A program made the position numbers and the translations under genes. A DNA stretch of 64,000 bases from positions 465,172,780-465,236,779 of the forward strand of contig NC_053040.3 in assembly GCF_002575655.3 (NCBI RefSeq), written 5' to 3'. Every line of letters begins with the position of its first letter. Position 1 is the first letter of the stretch. The notes below the pieces were generated by a model. It did not search any database. It worked only from the letters and a program-made list of their open reading frames with translations, and had not been told where the DNA came from. Source of the stretch: Aegilops tauschii subsp. strangulata (Eukaryota > Streptophyta > Magnoliopsida > Poales > Poaceae). Positions 12,712 through 23,794 of the stretch are shown here, one piece after another.

Positions 12712-15700
12712 TGTAACATCCCAAAATTCTAAATTTTGGGATGTTATATTAAATAGATAGATTTGATTGATTGTTTGATGGTTGTGTGATTGATTGACTG
12801 AAAGTGATTGAAATTCGAACTTTCTGAAAGTTAAATGAGAGGGAATAAAAGGACTTTCCCAAACTTTCATTTTGCATTTATGATCTTTGTGAATTCAAAT
12901 TCTTTTCAAATACAAAACCCTAGAGAGAAGATGACATGACTTCTTCCATTTAAATAAATGAAAAGGGTGTTTGAAAAATATTTGAATTCCATTTGGAAAT
13001 ATTTTTCCAATTCAGAAACTTCAAGCAACTCAATGATTTTCATGAGAGAAGATAAAATGACTTCTTCAAAACATATGAAATATGAGTTGGAAGTTTAAAA
13101 GGATCTAATTTAAAGTCCTTTTGGAAATTATTTCCAATTTGGAGTTATTTGGTTTTTATTTCAAATTATTTTTCTCCAAAAATAAAATATATGGAAAATA
13201 GGGTAACATGATTCCCTACATCAGAAAATTGGAGATAAATAAATTTGAAATCATTTTGGTTTTTTTAAATGATTTTTATTGGATTTTAGTAGGGCAGTAG
13301 CACTCTTTGAATTATTTGAATTTTTCTCGATTTTATTTGACTTGACAAAAATGTTCACGTTGTAGAAAATCTTTTTTTGAAAATTTTGATATATTATATG
13401 CCTATATAATATTTTTTTTTCTTTTGTTTTATTTATTTTTGTTTGTCTGTGTTTTAAAAAAAAACTTTCTCCACCGGACCAGGCCAACTGGGCCGAAGCC
13501 CAGCCAGCCGGCCCAGCCCAGCCGCAACCGCCTCTCGCGGGAGTCCTCGTCCCGCACGGCGCCGGCGAAGCCGTGCCGCCGCCGGACTCGTCCCGAGCCG
13601 CCGCCCCCCTCGAGGCTATATATAGCCGGGACCCGGGCCTCGCGCCGCCGCTCGCCTCCTCGCCTCGTGCCGCCGCTGCCGCGCCCTCGGACCGCTGCCG
13701 CCGCGCCCTCGCATCTCGCGCCGCCTCTGCACTTCGCCGCTGCCGCCTTCCGCCACCCACGCCGCTCCGCGCTGCCGCCGCCGCCGCCTACTGCTGCCGC
13801 CGCCGCACGCGCGCCGCCTCGCCTCGCGTCGCCCCGCTCCTCGCCGACGCCCGCCGCCGCAGGAAGCCGCCGGAGATCCGCCGCCGGTTTTCCGACGGAA
13901 AACCGATCGAACCGGTATAAACCGTCGACCCCGATCCGGTTTTAATTTAAGTTTTCGGTTTTTCTTTTTAGTCCGGTTTATTTTTTTAGTTAGTTTATTT
14001 AGCGAGCGTTCGCTCGTTAGCTTATGGTAGCAAATGTTTTCGTTCTGTAGGGTTCTGTAGCGAACGTTCGTTCGATAGGATTTTTTTTTTATTTTAGTTT
14101 TCGGCCAGGGATCTATTTGTGAGTATTTTATTTACAGATTAGTCCTTGATTTTTTAAACGATCACTACTTTTTACTCGTTTGTGCAAATCCAACGAAACC
14201 AATGCCTACTTCTTCGTTATGATCTCCTCTTTCTAGAAAAACAACTTAAACATGTTTTTGAAAGATTTAAAATTTGAATTCAAACAGATTTGTATTTGAA
14301 CTTCATTTGATCATAACTTGAGTTTTATAACTCCGTTTCAGTTGATTCTTTTAGCAAATTAAAGCTCTTGACCTAAAAATTTCTGATAACGCCAAATTCA
14401 CATAATTTTGGTACTGTTAGAAATTGTTTTATGTTGCAAGAGTTATTTGCTTGGTTTTGATGTTTTCCGAATTGTTTTTCGTTCTTTCCGATCTTTTGAG
14501 TGATTGCTTATGTGTGGTTACTATTGCTTGCTTACGATAGATTGACCGGAGTGTGACGAGTAGAACTACCAAGAGTTTTGAGTGCGAATCATCTTCATCA
14601 ACATTGCAGGCAAGTTCACACTTTGATCATATCCCTTTCATACCCAGTTTTTATGCATTAGTTTCACCCTCAAACATTGCATGAGTAGGATTGATAACAT
14701 GTGGGTATTGGGAAGTAGTTGATGAGGTAGGAACCTATTGCCCTGCATTCAAACCTTGGGAGTTACTACGTTATGCTTATACTGCTATGCTATGCTCGTA
14801 GACGTGGATTGGTTGAGTGTATTCATGAAAGATGTGAGAGTTATCATTAATGGTTAACTTAAGGTGGCAACTTTAATACACATCTGGGTGGATTGGTTGG
14901 GGCACCCTGGAGTACCCAGTGGTTTGCCCGGGCACCTGGAGAACCCAGTGCTTGCCCAAGGGGATCCCGGAGGACCCGTGTGATCACCCTATGGAATGCC
15001 ATCCAGGCTCAAAGGGATCATAAGATTATTCATGCTAGAAACTTCCGTGTGCAGCCACAAGCCATTATGGGCTCTGGCATAGTTGAGTAAGTTGTGTGAG
15101 CTCTTGAAGAGGTGGACTGGCAGATGTATGGGATTGTAGGTGTAACGGTCTGCCCGGAGTAGAGAGTAAATGCTTCTGAAAGATTGTGTCTCGATCATCC
15201 GTTTCTCAAACACCATGTAGTGCGAGAAATCCAACGGAGGAGATCGAGTCTTGTGGGGAAAAGTGCGCAAACCTCTGCAGAGTGTACAATCTAATCATGG
15301 TTAGCCGTGCCCCCGGTTATGGACATCTTGAGTATCTAGATCTTGGATTATCATGTGAATCTCATCATCATGTTACTTAATTTAATTTGATTGGGTTAAT
15401 CACGTTCTTAATTGGGATTGAGTTGGAGGTACCTTCTCAATGTTTAACAACCACCATGATAGTTAAATAAAATTTATTCCTTTGTGGTAGGGAAAAGTTG
15501 GCTTTTCGCAAAACTGTAACCATAGAGCTTTTCCACCAGCCATATATGCATGTAGTGATAGCCATTGTTCATTATTCTCTATGGTGTGAATTTGCTAGTA
15601 CATTCAATGTACTGACCCATTTCGGGCTGCAACGTCTCATGTTGCAGGATTCTTACGACGAGTAATTGATACGTTAGGGTTACGATTTCTACACTCAACT

Positions 15701-15895
15701 TTGCCGTTGGTGTTGATGGGAATCCACAACCTTGTTGTTACTTCCGCTATTTGGATTGAGGTAATAGTATTTACGTTATTTTATACATGTGATTTACCTC
15801 TGTTATAAATCCTCGAGTACTGTGTGTGTCAGCATACCGATCTAGGGATGACACTTAAGCACAGAGACTTGACCGTCTGAGGTCGGGTCGCTACA
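12712..15895 (+). repeat. 3' LTR of Tekay-1
   Basis: The LTR starts TGTAACATCC and ends GGTCGCTACA. Compared with the 5' LTR it carries a GC-rich insertion of about 20 bp near 13563-13582 and scattered point differences; overall identity looks high by eye. Its first bases form a perfect 15-bp-arm hairpin (12714-12746). Confidence 0.95.
12714..12746 (+). repeat. Perfect inverted repeat at LTR 5' terminus
   Basis: Arm TAACATCCCAAAATT (12714-12728), loop CTA, arm AATTTTGGGATGTTA (12732-12746). The same structure with one mismatch is at the start of the 5' LTR (from 5462) and, with a different arm sequence and loop, at the start of the Tekay-2 3' LTR (from 28198). Confidence 0.85.
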
Positions 15896-15900
15896 TTTTA
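15896..15900. repeat. Target site duplication TTTTA (right) of Tekay-1
   Basis: It is an exact copy of 5455-5459, immediately after the CA end of the 3' LTR. Confidence 0.95.
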
Positions 15901-17024
15901 TTCAACTTTTCTTCTACAAATGTTGTGTTTATTTAAGAAAAATATTTTTCTCCTCTCAGTTAAGAAGAAAGTTTGTTGCTTGTGAAATAACTAGGAAAAT
16001 TAACAACCACCATCACAGAAAGTTGAGTGCAGGTATATCACATAATTTTTTATACTTTTCTGCTGTCCGGAAGTGATAAGGGTGACACATCTTGCAAAAA
16101 CCTGATGTTCATACACAACAACCATTTGGTTTGGTGATTTACCTCAGTGCCACTAGAGTTAGTATGTAGGGACAGTCCAAAAATTGGAACGGAACGAGCG
16201 ATATAAAATAAATGGTTTATACCAAGAATCTATATACTTGTTTATTTTTTATTTTACCATACATAATATTAAGGATTATAAATTTTATTATTTAGTTGCT
16301 ATAGTTAACCACATGATTAGTCGGTATTGTTAACCAATATTTTTGTTATCAATTGTAATGAATATCATTGATCACTTTGTTTATGCTAAATTTAAATTAT
16401 ATGATGTAACATAAGTTAGCTTTTATTTTATTTTTTATTACACGGATTACATACATATTTGTATGTATGTGCATATGTTCGTGTATATTTTAGTTTCATT
16501 AAATATTAAGAGATTTCTAAAGATAATGCCACACTAATATCTTAATAGTGATTTCTAGTGTGTTATTAGGTGTGGATTGATATGTCTCAAGCATGTCTAC
16601 TTTTCTGAACATTTTTGTTTAATTTTGGACACAAAACATGCTCTAGTGAATAATAACTAACCCAGACAGACATCGTTTTCAGCAATTTCCATGTTGTTCT
16701 CTTTCTGTGAAGAAAAGTGTCAAAAAATAAAATAAAAATAGGAGGCGAAGTTTTGTATCAAATAAGGGGCCTAGAATTGGACCAACGGGTGGCCCATAGT
16801 GCCTAGACACCCCCTCTAGGCACCCACCTTACACGGGCACCTACAGCTTGTGGGGCCCCTCTGGCTAGCTTGTGATGCCCCATGGCATTATATTGCTCAG
16901 AAACCCTCCCGTGTTCTATAGGTAATTTTTCTGCGAGAAAGAGGCATTGCCACTTTATTTCTTCGTTCCAAAGGGCTGCTGGAAGCTAGTGTTTGCCTCT
17001 AGAGTGGGGGATTCTTCACGAAAT
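15901..17024. other. AT-rich unassigned sequence
   Basis: This is the continuation of the DNA into which Tekay-1 inserted. It is AT-rich, without open frames of note. A short GC-richer patch at about 16760-16900 has GGGCACC/GGCACCC words. No element is identified. Confidence 0.4.
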
Positions 17025-17097
17025 GTCATATTCTGACTTAATAGGAATGATAGACTACTCATATCAACAAGGTGCACCTTCATTTTTGGGATTCCAT

Positions 17098-18565
17098 TGA
17101 TACGCTAGTAGGAGTTGTTGGATTTCCCAAAGAGGAAAGGTGATGTAGCACGGCAGGAGATAGTATTTCCCTCAGTTAAGAACCAAGGTTTATCAAACTA
17201 ATAGGAGTCTCAAAGCTAACAACGTTAGCAGTACCGCACACAAAACAATAAAATTGCTTGCACCCAGTAGTAGCAAGGAGGTTTTCAATCCCCTTGGGCT
17301 TACTAGTTACATGATTAAAAGAAAATAGTAATAGAGCAAAGCAGCAAGAAAAAGTAAAGGAGCAAATTGTAGGATTTTTTGTATTTAATGGAGAATAGAC
17401 CCCGGGAGCCATAGGTTCATAGTGGGATATCCCTCGAAAGCATGTAGTGGCATGGTAGACAAATTACTGTTGGGCAATTGACAGAATAACGCAAATTATA
17501 ACTATGATCATTCATGAAATAATCTAACATAGGCATTATGTCCATGATAAGTAGACCATTAAACTTACCGACGTCTACTACTATCTCCACCCCAAGACCG
17601 CTATCCAGCATTGCATCTCGAAGTATTAAGTTCATGATAAACAGAGTAATGCTTTAAGCAAGATGCCGTAATTAATGTTGACAAAGTAAGACCAAGCAAT
17701 ATGTTCAAACCCTCTCGTTTTATCCTTAGTAGCAACAATACAAGATTGAACCCACTACTATGCACCACTCCCACGGCTAAAGATAAATGGAATAAAATTA
17801 CACATAAAAGAGACTTCAAGAGAATCAATATAAGTCAATGAAAAATCATACCATAAATCCATAATTCATCGAATCCCAACAAACACACCATAAGAATTAC
17901 ATCGGATTGATCTCAAAGGAGATCGTTGTATTGAAGATCAGAGAGAGGGAGAGAAAGAGGGAGGGAGAGAGGGGGGAGAGAGAGAGAGCCATCTAACTAC
18001 TACTGTGGACCCGTAGGTCCTGGTGGAACTACTCACACATCATCATGGAGGCAGCAAGGTTGATGTAGATGGCCACTCTAATGGCTAGCTCCTCCGGCAC
18101 AATACCAAAACAAGACACCAGATGGGATCGCTTCAGAACAGAGGCTTACGACGACGATAAAATTTTAGAGTGTGCTTCTGATGGTTACGGAATATTGGGG
18201 TATTTATAAGCCTAGAATTAGGTCAAATAGAGGCTCAGGGGGCCCCCATGGGCAGGTGGCACGACCACCCCTCTGGCTGCGCCATCAGTCCATGTGGCTG
18301 CCTCTTCGGTCCTCTCCACCTATTCCGAAGCTTCTAGGGTCTCTTGTTGTCCAAAAAAATTGTCAAAAAGTTTGGTCGTCTTTGGACTTCAATAGGTATG
18401 GTTTTTTCTGCGAAACAAAAAACATGTAAAAAACAAAAACTATCACTGGGCACTAAATTTCTAGGTTAGTCTAGAAAAGTAATATAAAATTAGATAAAAA
18501 GCATATATAAACGATAATAATAGCGTTTAACAATAAAATATTATAGATATATTGGAGACGTATTA
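17098..18565 (-). mobile_element. Solo LTR, minus orientation, TGATACGTCTCC-type
   Basis: On the minus strand it begins TAATACGTCTCC (decayed TG) at 18565 and ends at 17098. The flanks are TCCAT (17093-17097) and CCCAT (18566-18570), a 4/5 match to a target duplication. No internal domain is attached, so it is a solo LTR left by LTR-LTR recombination. It includes a purine GA-microsatellite at about 17940-17990. Its U3 end resembles, but is not the same family as, the LTRs at 32174 and 38220. The open frames in it have no recognisable domain. Confidence 0.7.
17940..17990 (+). repeat. GA/GGGA microsatellite
   Basis: An imperfect purine tract of GAGAGAGGGAGAGAAAGAGG type lies within the solo LTR. 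Confidence 0.85.
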
Positions 18566-18763
18566 CCCATCTGAAATAAACCTAAAACTAAAGCGTGCTT
18601 GGCTTAGAGCAATTTGAGGATGGGTGGCCAACTGAAAAATTGATCAGGGTGCACACGAGTGCACAGAAAGTGCATAAAAAAGACTAGTGTTGGTATGTGA
18701 GGCCAGTCTAGATCGCCGGCGCAATGACTAGAAACCCGGTGGGTTTGGTCGAGGCGTTACAAA

Positions 18764-18831
18764 TGGTATCAGAGCTAACCCTCGCGGTTACAAGGGCGTG
18801 TCTGGGTTGGTGACTCATACATGGGGAACAT
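18764..18831 (+). other. Primer binding site and short interior of the Cassandra-like element
   Basis: TGGTATCAGAGC at 18764-18775 follows the LTR end by two bases, followed by about 55 bases of non-coding interior (TAACCCTCGCGGTTACAAGG and onward). The element is then cut by the Angela LTR starting at 18832. Cassandra elements have no coding region, so a short non-coding interior is expected. Confidence 0.55.
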
Positions 18832-20558
18832 TGAAGGAAATATTCCCTAGAGGCAATAATAAAGTTATTATTTATTTCCTTATTCTCATGATAAATGTTT
18901 ATTATTCATGCTAGAATTGTATTAACCGGAAACATAATACATGTGTGAATACATAGACAAACATAGTGTCACTAGTATGCCTCTACTTGACTAGCTCGTT
19001 GATCAAAGATGGTTATGTTTCCTAGCCATAGACATGAGTTGTTATTTGATTAACGGGATCACATCATTAGGAAAATGATGTGATTGACTTGACCCATTCC
19101 GTTAGCTTAGCACTCGATCGTTTAGTATGTTGCTATTGCTTTCTTCATGACTTATACATGTTCCTATGACTATGAGATTATGCAACTCCCTTTACCCGAG
19201 GAACACTTTGTGTGCTACCAAACGTCACAACGTAACTGGGTGATTATAAAGGTGCTCTACAGGTGTCTCCAAAGGTACCTGTTGGGTTGGCGTATTTCGA
19301 GATTAGGATTTGTCACTCCGATTGTCTGAGAGGTATCTCTGGGCCCTCTCGGTAATGCACATCACTTAAGCCTTGCAAGCATTGCAACTAATGAGTTAGT
19401 TGTGGGATGATGTATTACGGAACGAGTAAAGAGACTTGCCGGTAACGAGATTGAACTAGGTATTGAGATACCGACGATCGAATCTCGGGCAAGTAACATA
19501 CCGATGACAAAGGGAACAACATATGTTGTTATGCGGTCTGACCGATAAAGATCTTCGTAGAATATGTGGGAGCCAATATGAGCATCCAGGTTCCGCTATT
19601 GGTTATTGACCGGAGACGTGTCTCGGTCATGTCTACATAGTTCTCGAACCCGTGGGGTCCGCACGCTTAACGTTTCGATGACAGTTATATTATGAGTTTA
19701 TATGTTTTGATATACCGAAGGTTGTTCGGAGTCCCGGATGTGATCACGGACATGATGAGGAGTCTCGAAATGGTCGAGACATGAAGATTGATATATTGGA
19801 TGACTATATTCGGACACCGGAATGGTTCCGGGGGTTATCGGATATATATCGGAGTACTGGGGGGTTACCGGAACCCCCCGGAGGCTATTGGGCCTCATGG
19901 GCCCAATTGGTGGAAGAGGAGAGGCGGCCAAGGGGCAGCCGCACGCCCCTCCCCCCAAGTCCGAATTGGACAAGGAGAGGGGCGGCCCCCCCCTTTCCTT
20001 TCCCCCTCTCTCCTTCCCTCTCCTCTCCTAGTCCAACAAGGAAGGGAGGGAGTCCTACTCTCGGTGGGAGTAGGACTCCTCCTGGCGCGCCTCCTCCTGG
20101 CCGGCCGCACCTCCCCCCTTGCTCCTTTATATACGGGGGCAGGGGGCACCCTAGACAGAACAATTGATGTGTTGATCTTTTAGCCGTGTGCGGTGCCCCC
20201 CTCCACCATAGTCCACCTCGATGATACTATAGCGGTGCTTAGGCAAAGCCCTGCGTCGGTAGAACATCATCATCGTCACCACGCCGTCGTGCTGACGAAA
20301 CTCTCCCTCAACACTCGGCTGGATCGGAGTTCGAGGGACGTCATCGGGGTTAACGTGTGCTGAACTCGGAGGTGCCGTGCGTTCGGTACTTGATCGGTCG
20401 GATCGTGAAGACGTACGACTACATCAACCGCGTTGTGCTAACGCTTCCTCTTTCGGTCTACGAGGGTACGTGGACAACACTCTCCCCTCTCGTTGCTATG
20501 CATCACCATGATCCTGTGTGTGCGTAGGAAATTTTTGAAATTACTACGTTCCCCAACA
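18832..20558 (+). repeat. Angela/BARE-type Copia 5' LTR
   Basis: The 1727-bp LTR starts TGAAGGAAATATTCCCTAGA and ends TACGTTCCCCAACA. It is followed at once by a primer binding site and typical leader. It has a TTTATATA promoter motif near 20125. It is the plus-strand counterpart of the minus-strand LTRs at 28591-29839, 42860-44561 and 50476-52209. ORFs inside (such as 19781-20183) are artefacts of its GC-rich section. Confidence 0.9.
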
Positions 20559-21188
20559 GTGGCATCCGAGCCAGGTTTTATGCGTAGATGTTATATGCAC
20601 GAGTAGAACACAAGTGAGTTGTGGGCGATACAAGTCATACTGCTTACCAGCATGTCACACTTTGGTTCGGCGGTATTGTTGGATGAAGCGGCCTGGACCG
20701 ACATTACGCGTACGCTTACGCGAGACTGGTTTTACCGCCGTGCTTTGCACACAGGTGACTAGCGGGTGTCAGTTTCTCCAACTTTAGTTGAACCGAGTGT
20801 GGCTACGCCCGGTCCTTGCGAAGGTTAAAACAGCACCAACTTGACAAACTATCGTTGTGGTTTTGATGCATAGGTAAGAACGGTTCTTGCTAAGCCCGTA
20901 GTAGCCACGTAAAATTTGCAACAGCAAAGTAGAGGACGTCTAACTTGTTTTTGCAGGGCATGTTGTGATGTGGTATGGTCAAGACGTGATGAGATATAAG
21001 TTGTTGTATGAGATGATCATGTTTTGTTGAAGTTATCGGCAACTGGCAAAAGCCTTATGGTTGTCTCTTTATTTCATAAGATGCAAGCGCCAAATAATTG
21101 TTTTACTTTATCGCTATGCGATAGCAATAGTTGCAAGAGCAATAGTTGGCGAGACGACCATGTGACGACACATTGATAGCATAAAAGA
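20559..21188 (+). mobile_element. Angela leader fragment (primer binding site and 5' UTR)
   Basis: TGGCATCCGAGCCAGG (20560-20575) is a slightly diverged Met-tRNA primer binding site. The following about 600 bases match, in inverted orientation, the leader of the minus-strand Angela at about 49040-49683. All of gag-pol is missing: the leader runs directly into the middle of another LTR at about 21189. This indicates a large deletion or recombination. Confidence 0.75.
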
Positions 21189-22620
21189 TCGTGTAGTTTC
21201 GTTTGCTAGAGCTTTTCCAATGTCAAGTATCTTTTCCTTAGACCATGAGATCGTGCAACTCCCGGATACCGTAGGAGTGCTTTGGGTGTGCCAAACGTCA
21301 CAACGTAACTGGGTGACTATAAAGGTGCACTACGGGTATCTCCGAAAGTGTCTGTTGGGTTGGCACGGATCGAGACTGGGATTTGTCACTCCGTATGACG
21401 GAGAGGTATCTCTGGGCCCACTCGGTAATGCATCATCATAATGAGCTCAATGTGACTAAGGCGTTAGTCACGGGATCATGCATTGCGGTACGAGTAAAGA
21501 GACTTGCCGGTAACGAGATTGAACAAGGTATTGGGATACCGACGATCGAATCTCGGGCAAGTAACATACCGATTGACAAAGGGAATTGTATACGGGATTG
21601 ATTGAATCCTCGACACCGTGGTTCATCCGATGAGATCATCATGGAACATGTGGGAGCCAACATGGGTATCCAGATCCCGCTGTTGGTTATTGACCGGAGA
21701 GGCGTCTCGGTCATGTCTGCATGTCTCCCGAACCCGTAGGGTCTACACACTTAAGGTCCGGTGACGCTAGGGTTGTAGAGATATATGTATGCGGAAACCC
21801 GAAAGTTGTTCGGAGTCCCGGATGAGATCCCGGACGTCACGAGAGGTTCCGGAATGGTCCGGAGGTGAAGAATTATATATAGGAAGTCCAGTTTCGGCCA
21901 CCGGGAAAGTTTCGGGGGTTATCGGTATTGTACCGGGACCACCGAAAGGGTCCCGGGGGTCCACCGGGTGGGGCCACCTGTCCCGGAGGGCCCCGTGGGC
22001 TGAAAGTGGAAGGGAACCAGCCCCTAGTGGGCTGGGGCGCCCCCCTTGGGCCTCCCCCCATGCGCCTAGGGTTGGGAACCCTAGGGGGGGAGTTCCCCCT
22101 TGCCTTGGGGGGCAAGGCAACCCCTTCCCCCCCTTGGGGCCGCCGCCCCCCTTGAGATCCCATCTCTTGGGGCTGGCGCACCCCCCCAGGGGCCTATATA
22201 AAGGGGGGGAGGGAGGGCAGCATACAACAGCCTTGGGCGCCTCCCTCCTCCCCTGCAACACCTCTCTCTCTCTCGTAGAAGCTCGGCGAAGCCCTGCACG
22301 AGACCCGCTACATCCACCACCACGCCGTCTTGCTACTGGATCTCCATCAACCTCTCCTTCCCCCTTGCTGGATCAAGAAGGAGGAGACGTCGCTACACCG
22401 TACGTGTGTTGAACGCGGAGGTGCCGTCCGTTCGGCACTCGGTCATCGGTGATTTGGATCACGGCGAGTACGACTCCGTCATCCACGTTCATTGGAACGC
22501 TTCCGCTCGCGATCTACAAGGGTATGTAGATGCACTCCCTTCCCCTCGTTGCTAGTACACTCCATAGATGCATCTTGGTGAACGTAGGAAAATTTTAAAA
22601 TTATGCTACGATTCCCAACA
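21189..22620 (+). repeat. Truncated WIS/Angela-type Copia LTR (3' portion)
   Basis: It ends GCTACGATTCCCAACA, and much of it aligns with the downstream half of the 18832-20558 LTR, but with many differences (a different subfamily). It contains a CTATATAAAGG promoter motif at about 22194. The 5' third of the LTR is missing. It abuts a Tekay LTR end at 22621. Long open frames on both strands (21767-22412) arise from its GC-rich section and are not genes. Confidence 0.75.
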
Positions 22621-22751
22621 ATTTTTTGTAATAAGTGTGTGATTGCTACTCTGTTATAAATCCTCCATTTGTACTGTGCGTGTCAGCATTACTGATCAAG
22701 GGATGACACTGGTGCACGGCAGCACAGGCCATTTGAGGTCTGGTCGCTACA
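22621..22751 (+). repeat. 3' stub of Tekay-2 5' LTR
   Basis: The last 131 bp of the LTR (TGTTATAAATCCTCC ... GGTCGCTACA) align with the end of both Tekay-1 LTRs. The remainder is missing. Confidence 0.85.
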
Positions 22752-22755
22752 AAGT

Positions 22756-22767
22756 TGGTATCAGAGC
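22756..22767 (+). other. Primer binding site of Tekay-2
   Basis: TGGTATCAGAGC lies four bases after the LTR end. It has the same tRNA-Met specificity as Tekay-1. Confidence 0.9.
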
Positions 22768-22862
22768 ACACGCTGACTGTAGGACACGACCACTAAGCTT
22801 AAGCCCTAGAAAACTTCTCTCTTCTCATTTCTGACCCCTCTCCACTTTCTACTCTTTTAGGA

Positions 22863-23594
22863 ATGGCGAATGCAAGGAGCAAGTTCATACAACCAGATGA
22901 AGACACGCCGTTTGGACGACACTTGAAGGAAGTCACCAAGTACTTGAACATAGGAATACCAAGCGTCACCGGAACCTACAACGCCACATTACCTGAAGAG
23001 GAGAGCTGGAAGATTCAAGTTATCATTCCAGGAAGGACGTTTGTGCCAATTACTGAACCCATGAGTTTGGTTTTCGAAGCACCAACTTGGAGTTTAGGGA
23101 AGAGCATGGCCGCACACATCGCCATGGGACGCATTGGAGAAGTCTATCACCAGGAGCTTAAGGATACAATCTACCAAATTTGTGGACGTCGAGACGCGCA
23201 ATGGGAGATGATCAAGACCAAGAAGGATGGATCAATTGCAGCTTTCATCCAGGAGCAGAACCAACATATTCGACGCCAGGAGAATTAGATGTGCACGGAC
23301 AAGGAAGAACTGAAGAAGGCATTCACGAAGATCAAGGAACTCCAAGAAGAACTCAAGGCTACACGCGAAGATTACTTGGAGGAAATCAACGCACTAGTAG
23401 GGAAGATTGACGACCTGGAGAATAAGATTGGAGCATTCGTGGGAAATCCAGTGCCAAAAGCAGAAGTCGACGAATGCACTTGTCCGGATAACTACATCAT
23501 CATCGACGACACCGACTCGGAACCAAGTGAAGACGAATGGATCGATGAAGCTGGAGCAGACATCATGGAGTCTTCAACGGATCAGAATTTCTAG
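22863..23594 (+). pseudogene. Accessory ORF upstream of gag in Tekay-2, one in-frame stop
   Basis: A frame of about 243 codons runs from ATG 22863 to TAG 23592, interrupted only by TAG at 23286-23288 (codon 142). The N-terminal half has a compact hydrophobic/aromatic pattern (IPGRTFVPITEP, then EAPTWSLGKSMAAHIAMGRI). The second half is a predicted coiled coil rich in Lys, Glu and Leu, followed by an acidic tail (DDTDSEPSEDEW). I recognise no retroviral domain. The ATG follows a pyrimidine tract ending TTTTAG (22857-22860), which looks like a splice acceptor. A broken counterpart sits at the same place in Tekay-1. The function is unknown; an RNA-binding or Gag-partner role would be speculation. 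The internal TAG is best explained by CAG to TAG mutation. Confidence 0.65.
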
Positions 23595-23794
23595 TAGACC
23601 ACCATATCAGTAGTAGTTTTTCCCCCATTCAATAGTATAGTTCAAGCACTTTGTAACGCTAGTTAGATCGATTGTTTTGCCTTGTATGGATTGATTGAGT
23701 GATATTGATTGAATTTGTCTCATGAGCATATGGGTAGTGTTTTCTCTCTAGACCTCATTCTACTCTTAACTCTCATCTTTTCTAAACCTATCAG

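Larger units (their letters stand above)
5460..15895 (+). mobile_element. Complete Gypsy LTR retrotransposon, Tekay/Del type (Tekay-1), internally deleted
   Basis: The 10.4-kb element has two LTRs of about 3.2 kb, a primer binding site (TGGTATCAGAGC) complementary to initiator Met tRNA, a polypurine tract and a perfect 5-bp target duplication. The remaining pol resembles that of Tekay-2 (22621-28590) in integrase sequence, LTR start and LTR end. The interior is only about 4.1 kb. It runs from a gag zinc knuckle straight into the RNase H-integrase linker, so protease, reverse transcriptase and RNase H are absent, and the integrase carries stops. It is therefore non-autonomous. Very long LTRs are usual for the Tekay/Del clade; that assignment is inference from LTR length and the sister element's chromodomain. 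Confidence 0.9.
17025..18761 (+). mobile_element. Cassandra-like LTR with 5S rRNA-derived promoter, split by a solo LTR
   Basis: If the solo LTR at 17098-18565 is set aside, the two flanks together read like a diverged 5S rRNA gene. The order is a segment like TCATACCAGCAC (from about 17059), GGATTCCAT, then CTAAAGCGTGCTTGG (the 5S A box), an IE-like GAGCA, and AGGATGGGTGGCC (the C box, about 18616-18628). The LTR ends GCGTTACA at 18761 and is followed by a Met-tRNA primer binding site. Cassandra TRIM retrotransposons are known to carry 5S promoter sequence in their LTRs. The LTR start is uncertain; TGTCATATTC at about 17025 is a guess. Confidence 0.6.

Noticed and set aside
21767..22412. ORFs of 164 and 207 codons
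   Set aside because: They lie in the GC-rich promoter-proximal section of a Copia LTR on opposite strands. Composition explains the openness, and there is no motif.
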